From: a virus
IMG/VR virus record: IMGVR_UViG_3300020438_000133
Location: 1 to 34,083 of that record
DNA length: 34,083 nucleotides
Reading direction: 5' to 3' (one strand)
In this document: piece after piece, positions 26,950 to 34,083 of the stretch
Layout of the letters: every line of letters begins with the position of its first letter
Position numbering within the stretch: the stretch's first letter is position 1
The notes under the pieces: model-generated
Seen by the model: only the letters and a program-made list of their open reading frames with translations
Told to the model about the DNA's origin: nothing
Database searches by the model: none
Program-made: the position numbers and the translations under genes

Positions 26950-29900
26950 ACCGCGAAGTATTAGCTAAATCCATACCATCGCGCTGAGTAGCTGCTCGTT
27001 TCCGATCCATATCCAGGCGAGCACTTCTTGCAGTCTGCGGAGTGTTGATCCTCAGCGGAATTCCGAAAAAGAACGATAACGCAGATTGTAAATGGCGTTC
27101 CCCTTCGAACTTATCTTCAGTCGGGAGAAGCCTTCGTGCTCGACCATAGAACGGCATAAATTGCTCCAACATATACACATTCGACTGGCGCATCTTGCCG
27201 TTCTTCATCAAACCCAAAGCTCTAAGCCCATGACTAAGCCCAGGGACCTTATCGACATACAGCGGCGTCTTCCCCCACCGATCACTAATCGGTAAACCCT
27301 TAAAGAACTGTTTGCCAGTCATCAGCTCCAAAGGAGCCTTAACAATCGGCGTAACCTGAGTCATGCCGAACTCGCCAGCGACCTTAAACAAGTTTGACTC
27401 TTCGCTTTGCAATCTAAATAGATCAGTGAACGGCAAATCAGGCGTGAAATAGGTTTGATTGCCGCCCATAGCGAACGGCAAACGAATTCCGAAAGGAGCC
27501 ATATAGTAAGCAGGAACAAAGAATTCGCTATCACTATTCCTCTCAATATTTCGTTTAGCCGAGTACAACGCATTGTACTTACCTGGGTTTCTCCAAAGCT
27601 GAGACGCCTGATACGGCATGTTTTTGCGAGTCCACGTATAGAAAGGAACAATTTGTTTTATAGCTCGTTCATATTTCGTGAGTTCGCCGTAATCGAACTG
27701 GCTATCAGCGATCAGCTCTAATGCATCATCAACAGACCCGCCAGTAGAAAGAGCGTGCAAACCAGTACCGATCCTGATTGCATCTTCCATCCGATTATTA
27801 ACATCTTGGATTGTACTCGAAACAACGTTGTCGGCTTTAAGAGGACTCAGCTCTATCCGCTTAACACGTCCCTTAGTCGCAAAGTTTTTGAGAACAACCG
27901 AAGTTCTCGAAAACGTTCCCATAACATTCGAATCTAAAGCAGATGCACCCTGACCAGATTTGAGCACACCAACATCAATGAGCTGGCGAATAGCTTTCCA
28001 CTCAGCATTACCAGGGTTACGCGCAATCATGATATCTACGCCTTCAGAAACCCGACCTTCTCCAGCTCGTAACGCTTGCCCCAAAAGACGATGCGTTCTC
28101 ATAACCATCGTAGGAGGCACACCCTCAACGAACATCGACATCATCGCGCCTTGAACGTTTCGGCTAACCCAACCAAGAGAAGTTAACTGAGCACTCTTAA
28201 TGTAATTATAAACTTTGTTATATTGCTTTCCGAAAGCCCCTAATCGGATCGTGTCGCCAGCTCGCTGATAACCATCAAGCAAAGAAACAATGTCGGTTCT
28301 CGACATCTGATTAGAATCAGCAAGAATCGTCCAGGGACCCCAATGCCCCATGTCCTCCTGCATAATGTTTTGCAAATCTTTCAAAGGCTGCCCACTAGTC
28401 GGCAAAGGGCTAGCCATGCTCTGATTTTTGTACCGTTTCAACAACTCATCAAGTTGAGCCATCGCATCATTAAGACCGTCAGCGACACCCAAACCGGCGT
28501 CGTCTCGCAAACCACCTGCTCTACCCAACCTGGAATTAAGAGTTCTTATTATCTGATCAAACTCTTTAAGGATGGGCTGCAACGTCTCTAAATCAGCAGC
28601 CTGAGCAGCAGCCTCAGCGGCAGCCACCCGCCCCATCTGCTCTTCCCTTTGAGCACCTTTAACGTCACCTTTGCGAAGCGCCTCATCTTTTTGGGCTATC
28701 CGAACTTGCAACGCTTCCGAAAGCTCAACGACTCGATCATTCGCTTTGGCATAATGCTCAACAGCAATGTTTCGCTGATTCAACAAATAACTGTTTACCC
28801 TCGCCAAACCTTCTTCTTCTGAAATTAAAACTTCAGGCCCAACAAAATCATCTAAAAAGTTTTGATTAAGAGTACCATCAGCCGCTGGCACAGTCCGAGC
28901 CGCGCTACCTAACCCAGGGAGACCCTCTAAAGGCAAAGGATCCCCAACCCGAACGGCCTGATACAGCTCGTCAATATAATTATTTTGACGAGCGATACTT
29001 TCCAAAATTTGTGCTCGCCGAGTTTCTAAAGGAACAGTCCGAGTTGCCGAGGAAAGCCGATACTCATGACCCCCAACCGCTTGATCAGCATCAATAAACT
29101 TTCTGATTTCTTTATTAAACCATTCGATACGTTTCGACGCAGAACGATAAGTATTTTGAACACTGGCCCTGCCCTTCACGGTCTGCAAAGCACCATGAGA
29201 AGCCATCTTCAAATCCTCAAGCAAAATTGACTCAGGCGACTTGTTGCCATAAGCAACCGCCTGCTTCTCAATGGATTCAATAGCGTCAGCTAAGAAAGCC
29301 ATCTGATCTTCCATCTCTTCGCGCAACGCAGTGTACATCGCCGTATCAAGAGGCTCATCAGTCCAATATTTCTCAGCGTACTTCCGACCCTCAATAGGCT
29401 GATTCTCAGGAAGTCGAACCGCTTCCAAATCGCGCATCTTCCGAACAATGTTCACATAGGCATCAATTTGAGCGCTCGCCTGATCAAGCTGATGTAACCG
29501 AGCCGCAAGATCCGAATACTCCTGAACAAGCTCAACGTACTCGCGTCCAGCCATCGACCCATTATCAGTTCGAGTACGAGCCAGCTCATCCATCCGAGCT
29601 TGAACAACCTCAACGCGAGCTGTAATCACCTCGACTTCAGCAAACGCATCGTTCTGCTTAATGAATGCCTCTTCAAGCTGCAACGCATTATCTAAAATTT
29701 CTTCGCCTCCGACATTATCGGGGCGAACATTACCCATAGTCCGACCATTAGCGGCCTTACGATAATGACCCATCCGAACGCGAGCTGCCTCCGCAGCTTT
29801 CTTCTGCGCTTGCTTAGCTCTCGCTTTAGCCTTAGCTAAACTCCCAGCAGCCTCCTCACCTTTTTTATAAAGCTTCGCAGCCTCATCAATCAAAGGAGCC

Positions 29901-31924
29901 ATGTCATCAACAAGAATTCCGAATGATTCAAAAATCTCTTCAATCAGACGCATCCTAAAATCGGAACCGACAACGTTGCCATATGCAGCCCAAACACCCG
30001 CATAATCAGTGTCATAAATTTTTGGGAGCCCCATAGCTTCAGCAGCTTCATTAACTTGCCGAGCTACACTCTTACCGGCAACGCGAGGATCAATCACTTC
30101 ATCCAAAATTTGGATCTTCTCAACTTTTTTGCCTGTCGCTGACCATCGCAAAGATTTCGGGTTTGTCCCTGGAGGAGCCACCCAACCTTCAGGCACCTTG
30201 ACTTCGACAACTCCGCCAGGAACAATCTTTCGATCTTTCAAATTCGCAGCGTTTCGTCTCTGAGCAAGATTGCTCTGAGACGCAGCCCCTAAATCTTTCC
30301 AAGATTCAACTGGAACCTCATCAGCTCCATCAACCATCATCGCCCGACCCTCAGGCGTCAAATGTCTCGGGACATAGCCGCCTTCAGTGGCAGCAACCGT
30401 CTTTACCGCCACCTCAAAATCGCCGCCACGATGACCCATCTGCGCAGCCAAACTCTCACGACTAGTCCGAACCGCTGCTTGATGAATAATCTCTAACTGC
30501 TCCAAAGGCACACCATAGAAAGACTCTGGCAAAACCCCAGGCCGAAGAGCACCTTCAAACAAAAGATCATCAAACGAATCAAACGAACCCAACTCATACA
30601 GATCATCAGGAGTAAGATTATTTCTCCGACCCAAATTAACTGCATCAATAACATTCGTCTCAATGTCCGCATTAAATTTGCGGCCACGCCAATTAGCGCC
30701 ACGAGTCCTACGATGAATATCTTTCGCAACGATACGAACCGCTGGATCAGGATGATTCAAAAACCCATCAGCGAACTTCGCCGAATTGAAAATAATACCA
30801 GGGCCAACATCCCGCAAAATTTGGCCGCCGCGAGTTCCCATCACCGCGTTCCAACCTCGTATAGGCGAATCCATTATCTGAAGCGAAGCGCCAATCGATC
30901 TAAGCCCCTTCGGTAACATCAGCTCAACAGGCTGCTTCCCCGCAGCTTTACCCAAAAGGTCAACTGGGTTAGAAGGAAACTTGTTACCTCTATTCGCAAT
31001 AATGGCAGCCGAAAGTTTCCCAATATCTTCAGCAGAATCTGATAAACCAGCCTGCGCCTTATAATAAACCGGCACTTGCTTAGCTCGACGAGTCGCAACA
31101 ATATTCCTAATCCCAGGGATCTGATCAGCTCTAGAGAAACGACCAAACACGCCAGTGCCAGGCAACCTCGCCCGAAGGCCAGGATTCAAACCCATCTCTT
31201 CAATTAATTGTTTCCCTGCCGTTCCCTGGGTGCGCAGAAAGCGCACCCCAGCAGACAAACTCTTACCATCACTCATCGCAATAGCAGCATCTTTAGCTAA
31301 CTTAGCTCGGGCAACATCTCCAGCTTTATCAGCCACTCCCGCAACCTTCAACAAATCCGCAGCGACACTCGTAGCGCCCTTCAAAGAAGCAAGCTTGCCA
31401 ATACCACCAAGAATGTTAAGAGGATCAAAAATAACATCAGCAGAAAAATCTGCAATCGTTTCCAAACCCAACATGTCAAACGCCGCAGGAACAGCCGACA
31501 AACCAAACGTGAAAGGTGCCATGTACTTGTAAATGTTTTTATGTTTCGCCCGAACATCACCCCAGTTGATGGGATCCGAGTACGCCTGTCGCCACCAATC
31601 AGAAAAAGAAGCATCCTGACCCGAAACAAGATCCGCAATTTCCATGCCAGTAGACGCAGCAAAACCCAAAGGAATCGACAAAGCTTGAAACATCTTCGCA
31701 GCGAAACCTTTGGACTCTGGCTCGTTACTTTGCCAACCCCCTTCAGGGACTTTAATAGCTGGCGTTTGAGGAATGCTTTCGCTCAACTTCGCCATCCGCT
31801 CACTAAAATCAGCAGACCGATCAGGACTCTTCAAAGAGTTCAATAAATCGTCTTTAGTTGAAGGTTTGGAAGGAGCTTTCCCAGTTATAGAGCTAAGAAG
31901 ATCCGCCCTAGTTGTTGGCGTCAT
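26948..31924 (-). CDS. Giant internal virion/DNA-ejection protein (1658 aa)
   Basis: The largest gene of the window. Its N-terminus repeats 'T..DLL.S..' (TRADLLSSITGKAPSKPSTKDDLLNSLKSP). Hydrophobic, Gly/Ala-rich segments follow at about 75-100 and 133-180 (YMAPFTFGLSAVPAAFDMLGLETIADF, DPLNILGGIGKLA), able to insert in membranes. The middle, about 690-1200, is long Ala/Glu/Arg-rich coiled coil. The C-terminal part has IVPFYTWTRKNMPYQASQLWRNPGKY, a signature I associate with large phage virion or polyvalent proteins. This fits proteins packed in the head core and ejected first to build a channel across the envelope, as in T7 gp15/gp16. No enzyme motif is seen. GGAGGAGGGG precedes the ATG. Confidence 0.75.
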   Translation of the reverse strand: MTPTTRADLLSSITGKAPSKPSTKDDLLNSLKSPDRSADFSERMAKLSESIPQTPAIKVPEGGWQSNEPESKGFAAKMFQALSIPLGFAASTGMEIADLVSGQDASFSDWWRQAYSDPINWGDVRAKHKNIYKYMAPFTFGLSAVPAAFDMLGLETIADFSADVIFDPLNILGGIGKLASLKGATSVAADLLKVAGVADKAGDVARAKLAKDAAIAMSDGKSLSAGVRFLRTQGTAGKQLIEEMGLNPGLRARLPGTGVFGRFSRADQIPGIRNIVATRRAKQVPVYYKAQAGLSDSAEDIGKLSAAIIANRGNKFPSNPVDLLGKAAGKQPVELMLPKGLRSIGASLQIMDSPIRGWNAVMGTRGGQILRDVGPGIIFNSAKFADGFLNHPDPAVRIVAKDIHRRTRGANWRGRKFNADIETNVIDAVNLGRRNNLTPDDLYELGSFDSFDDLLFEGALRPGVLPESFYGVPLEQLEIIHQAAVRTSRESLAAQMGHRGGDFEVAVKTVAATEGGYVPRHLTPEGRAMMVDGADEVPVESWKDLGAASQSNLAQRRNAANLKDRKIVPGGVVEVKVPEGWVAPPGTNPKSLRWSATGKKVEKIQILDEVIDPRVAGKSVARQVNEAAEAMGLPKIYDTDYAGVWAAYGNVVGSDFRMRLIEEIFESFGILVDDMAPLIDEAAKLYKKGEEAAGSLAKAKARAKQAQKKAAEAARVRMGHYRKAANGRTMGNVRPDNVGGEEILDNALQLEEAFIKQNDAFAEVEVITARVEVVQARMDELARTRTDNGSMAGREYVELVQEYSDLAARLHQLDQASAQIDAYVNIVRKMRDLEAVRLPENQPIEGRKYAEKYWTDEPLDTAMYTALREEMEDQMAFLADAIESIEKQAVAYGNKSPESILLEDLKMASHGALQTVKGRASVQNTYRSASKRIEWFNKEIRKFIDADQAVGGHEYRLSSATRTVPLETRRAQILESIARQNNYIDELYQAVRVGDPLPLEGLPGLGSAARTVPAADGTLNQNFLDDFVGPEVLISEEEGLARVNSYLLNQRNIAVEHYAKANDRVVELSEALQVRIAQKDEALRKGDVKGAQREEQMGRVAAAEAAAQAADLETLQPILKEFDQIIRTLNSRLGRAGGLRDDAGLGVADGLNDAMAQLDELLKRYKNQSMASPLPTSGQPLKDLQNIMQEDMGHWGPWTILADSNQMSRTDIVSLLDGYQRAGDTIRLGAFGKQYNKVYNYIKSAQLTSLGWVSRNVQGAMMSMFVEGVPPTMVMRTHRLLGQALRAGEGRVSEGVDIMIARNPGNAEWKAIRQLIDVGVLKSGQGASALDSNVMGTFSRTSVVLKNFATKGRVKRIELSPLKADNVVSSTIQDVNNRMEDAIRIGTGLHALSTGGSVDDALELIADSQFDYGELTKYERAIKQIVPFYTWTRKNMPYQASQLWRNPGKYNALYSAKRNIERNSDSEFFVPAYYMAPFGIRLPFAMGGNQTYFTPDLPFTDLFRLQSEESNLFKVAGEFGMTQVTPIVKAPLELMTGKQFFKGLPISDRWGKTPLYVDKVPGLSHGLRALGLMKNGKMRQSNVYMLEQFMPFYGRARRLLPTEDKFEGERHLQSALSFFFGIPLRINTPQTARSARLDMDRKRAATQRDGMDLANTSR

Positions 31925-33266
31925 TTAGCGCCCCTCCTCCAAAAGATTCCAAAGCGCCTTCAACCCCAAACCCTAATGGAGCTTTAATACCTCGACTCCA
32001 TAAAAACTCGGTGACCTTTTCCAGCGAAACTCCAGATGCCATCATCGAATTAAGCAGAGCTTGATCCTCCGATGGCAACATCGCCTTGTACATCTCTAAA
32101 TCTCGTTTTTGTTTTTCGTTTAGAGCATCCAGCTCTTCTGCCGTGGTGGCCAGATCATATTCGTTTAACTCTTCGAACTGATCCATAGAGAAATTGGCAA
32201 ACCTCTCAGGGTTCTCATAGCCAAGCCGCTTCGCCAACTCAATGTTAGCCATTTGGCTTCTAAGCAAATCATCGGCAGCTCCTGAAGCAGCAGCCTTAGC
32301 TGACGCCGCAGCCGCAGCCGCTTTAGCACGCTGCACATTAGCGTTACTTATCCCTTTTTCTTTTTCTTCAGCAGCCGACTGAATAGCAAATTTTGCCATA
32401 TTCATTGCGTTTCTATCGGCCTCATAGAATCCGCTTCGCAAATCCATACCACGGTCAATAGCAAGATTATCGTCCATCATTGCAAATCTTTGCCCAAGAG
32501 TTTCCGCAGCATCAGCCCCTTGATTTATCAGCGAAGTATTCTCAACCCCAACCCCACCCAAATAAGGATCAGCGTTAATTCCTGCAATCTCTAAATTCCT
32601 GGCGAAAGCTTGCTGCTTCGCCTCAAGATCAGTCAACCGATCATTACTTATACCAAAAAGAGCTTTCAAATCTTCATCTTGTCGCTGCATCCTTGAATCC
32701 TCTAAAGAATTCAAAAAATCTATTGCAGCGGCCTGCTCCGCAGTTAGCTGCGCCGAAGTTTCATCAGCCCAAGTATTCCAAAAGTTTTCCTGCTGATTAA
32801 ACTCCCTAGCAGCGTTCGCTTCTATAATATCGGCCATAGTTATGCCAGTCTGACCCTCCACAACAGGCTCGCCAGTTTGGCGAGGATCAAAAGATCCTTG
32901 CTGCATCGCAGCAACAGCATCAGCTAAATCAAGCTCATTAAACCCACCTATTTGGTAAGGGGTTTGCTGCTGCACTAATGGAGTTCGCTGCGAATTTGGC
33001 GGACCTTGCATCCCCACATTCAGCCTGTTCGGAGCGTAATTGTTACCAATCATAGGGCGCGAAGCCTCTGCTCCTCTGAGCAGATTCAAATCAGCGCCTC
33101 TAGAACGATTCGCCGCAAGAGTTTTTTTCTTGTCAAGTCTCCCTTGAGGACCTGAAAAAAGATCACTTAAACCGCCCAGTGTTCTACGCCACCCAGAACT
33201 TGCAGGCTGCTTATCAGTAGCAGCCATATACTCTCTTTGAAGTTGCTCTAGAGATTTACCGGCCAT
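31908..33266 (-). CDS. Internal virion-type helical protein
   Basis: 452 residues, Gln/Ala/Glu-rich and mostly helical. The start is MAGKSLEQLQREYMAATDK. Low-complexity Gln-rich sequence lies about 90-130 (LVQQQTPYQIGGFNELDLADAVAAMQQGSFDP), and an Ala-rich helix about 310-340 (NVQRAKAAAAAASAKAAASGAADDLL). The layout resembles the smaller ejection proteins that partner a giant virion protein in short-tailed phages. Its stop lies 17 bases inside the 1658-residue gene and its start overlaps the upstream stop by one base (TGATG), so three virion genes are coupled. No named family can be claimed. Confidence 0.65.
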   Translation of the reverse strand: MAGKSLEQLQREYMAATDKQPASSGWRRTLGGLSDLFSGPQGRLDKKKTLAANRSRGADLNLLRGAEASRPMIGNNYAPNRLNVGMQGPPNSQRTPLVQQQTPYQIGGFNELDLADAVAAMQQGSFDPRQTGEPVVEGQTGITMADIIEANAAREFNQQENFWNTWADETSAQLTAEQAAAIDFLNSLEDSRMQRQDEDLKALFGISNDRLTDLEAKQQAFARNLEIAGINADPYLGGVGVENTSLINQGADAAETLGQRFAMMDDNLAIDRGMDLRSGFYEADRNAMNMAKFAIQSAAEEKEKGISNANVQRAKAAAAAASAKAAASGAADDLLRSQMANIELAKRLGYENPERFANFSMDQFEELNEYDLATTAEELDALNEKQKRDLEMYKAMLPSEDQALLNSMMASGVSLEKVTEFLWSRGIKAPLGFGVEGALESFGGGALNDANN

Positions 33267-33790
33267 CAGCTCAACGCCCCTTTAATATCCAATGCCATCT
33301 GCTGGCGACGAGTAGCCTGGCTATCCAAACCATCAAAAGCTTCCTGGTCATAAGTACGACCAAACTCTTGCAAATTAAAATTAGTTCCAGTCAACAAATC
33401 TTGCAGAGCCATCTCCAAACGGCCAACAGCTCTCAACTCATCCCCATAAGTCCGACCAAGATCCCGATCAAACACACCCGAATCAAGCAACCCCCGCTTA
33501 TTCATCTGCTCAGGAAGCAACGCTCTCTTAGCGTCATAAGACCGAGCCAAATCGGAACTCTGCATCCCATGATTCCGACGATAAATCGCATCATTATAAT
33601 CTCCCTGCGCAGCAGACCGAACATACTTCTGAGTCGGAGCGCCCATAAACCCGCCATAAGTAGGGCGACTAGCGCCAGGAGAGTTCGCAGCCGCATTTGC
33701 CCCCAGCGTCGCTGCGGCCAAATTCGCATAAGAATTTTCGGTAACCTTCGGAATCTTTGTCGGTTTATTTGACCAATAATTCAATGCCAT
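33266..33790 (-). CDS. Internal virion-type protein
   Basis: 174 residues. After a short start (MALNYWSNKPTKIPKVTENSYANLAAATLGANAAANSPG) there is a helical region with an 'S.DLARSYDAKRALLPEQMNKRGLLDSG' segment, followed by 'LGRTYGDELRAVGRLEMALQDLL' and an Arg/Gln-rich end. The 'RGLLDSGV..R.......' pattern recurs in small head-core and tail-needle-associated proteins of short-tailed phages. I can only say it is probably structural. It is coupled to the next gene by a TGATG overlap and is preceded by AGGAG on the minus strand. Confidence 0.62.
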   Translation of the reverse strand: MALNYWSNKPTKIPKVTENSYANLAAATLGANAAANSPGASRPTYGGFMGAPTQKYVRSAAQGDYNDAIYRRNHGMQSSDLARSYDAKRALLPEQMNKRGLLDSGVFDRDLGRTYGDELRAVGRLEMALQDLLTGTNFNLQEFGRTYDQEAFDGLDSQATRRQQMALDIKGALS

Positions 33791-33806
33791 TTGAACTCCT
33801 CTATAT

Positions 33807-33956
33807 CTACTCTTCGCTAGTCCCGCAGCAGCAGTCGCAAGTACAATTCGCCTCTTGTAATTTTTTGATCTGTACTCGCATCAACGCCATTTCCCACTCC
33901 ATCTGACCCCGCTCAGACAAAGCTTCGATAACATCTTCTAAAGGAATATCGGTCAT
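33807..33956 (-). CDS. Small Cys-rich protein (49 aa)
   Basis: The frame begins MTDIPLEDVIEALSERGQ, continues as one amphipathic helix (MEWEMALMRVQIKKLQEA) and ends NCTCDCCCGTSEE, with five Cys in seven residues. Its ATG overlaps the stop of the upstream gene (ATGA), and 16 bases separate its stop from the next start, so it is embedded in the virion-gene operon. The Cys cluster could hold a metal or be a disulfide knot. No family is recognised. Confidence 0.6.
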   Translation of the reverse strand: MTDIPLEDVIEALSERGQMEWEMALMRVQIKKLQEANCTCDCCCGTSEE

Positions 33957-34083
33957 TCAGCAAGCGCTTCCATAGGACGCAACTCTTGATCGGCAGGAAC
34001 AATCAGTTCAACCTCTTCTTCAGTTAGCCCCATGCCTAAAAACTTTTCGCGTGTTGCAGCTAACTTGGCGTTAGCGGCAACTG
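33953..34083 (-). CDS. Hypothetical protein, C-terminal fragment
   Basis: Only the last 42 codons are inside the window; the gene enters from the right edge. The visible end is ANAKLAATREKFLGMGLT, then EEEVELIVPADQELRPMEALAE, a charged helical C-terminus without a recognisable motif. It overlaps the next gene by ATGA, so the minus-strand virion operon begins further right, outside the window. Confidence 0.5.
   Translation of the reverse strand, partial: VAANAKLAATREKFLGMGLTEEEVELIVPADQELRPMEALAE

Overview
The window is most of the genome of a temperate, short-tailed (podovirus-like) double-stranded DNA phage. No host genes are visible. Phage identity rests on a small terminase, a large terminase, a portal, a scaffold, a major capsid protein, a head-tail adaptor, a stabilisation-type tail protein, S74-chaperoned and collagen-like fibres, a holin and an amidase. 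A tyrosine integrase beside an attP-like tRNA 3' end makes it temperate. No tape measure, tail tube or sheath gene is visible. Very large internal-virion-type proteins are present instead, which argues for a short tail. Several small proteins (an HGT...CRC..C protein, a YDLWA two-helix membrane protein, an r1t-like holin, a CES-type lysozyme-like domain) resemble those of actinobacteriophages. An aquatic actinobacterial host with moderate GC is therefore my best guess, but it is an inference. Both ends are cut inside genes.

Layout. (1) 1-12116, almost all minus strand, read right to left: TerS, three small proteins, a large terminase split into an ATPase gene and a nuclease gene, two small proteins, portal, scaffold, capsid, a small HGG-like protein, adaptor, stabilisation protein, S74 fibre, collagen/CBM fibre and a cut fibre gene. 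A plus-strand 2-oxoglutarate/Fe(II) hydroxylase is wedged between TerS and TerL. (2) 12117-15400: a 636-base structured non-coding divergent region, then plus-strand clusters of small unknown genes. These share a 13-base Shine-Dalgarno leader and end in strong terminators. (3) 15406-17766: small membrane and zinc-binding proteins, a divergent lysozyme-like protein and a ParB-like protein. (4) 17789-20491: attP, integrase, XRE repressor, two unknown or regulatory genes and a terminator. (5) 20507-25413: palindromic operator/promoter, then a tightly overlapped replication and recombination operon (PD-(D/E)XK nuclease, DnaB-like helicase, AEP primase, RusA, a second nuclease-like protein, a sigma-4-like HTH). 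(6) 25410-26862: minus-strand lysis cassette (amidase, small protein, holin, unknown). (7) 26948-34083: minus-strand internal virion proteins, including one of 1658 residues.

How it may work. The XRE protein probably silences promoters carrying GACATC/GATGTC elements near 14.3, 16.0 and 20.5 kb. On induction the right-hand plus operon makes the replication machinery, and the HTH protein at its end is a candidate late regulator. Late minus-strand transcription then makes packaging, virion and lysis proteins. The only clear plus-strand terminator after the replication operon lies beyond the lysis cassette. Early transcripts may therefore run antisense through the lysis genes.
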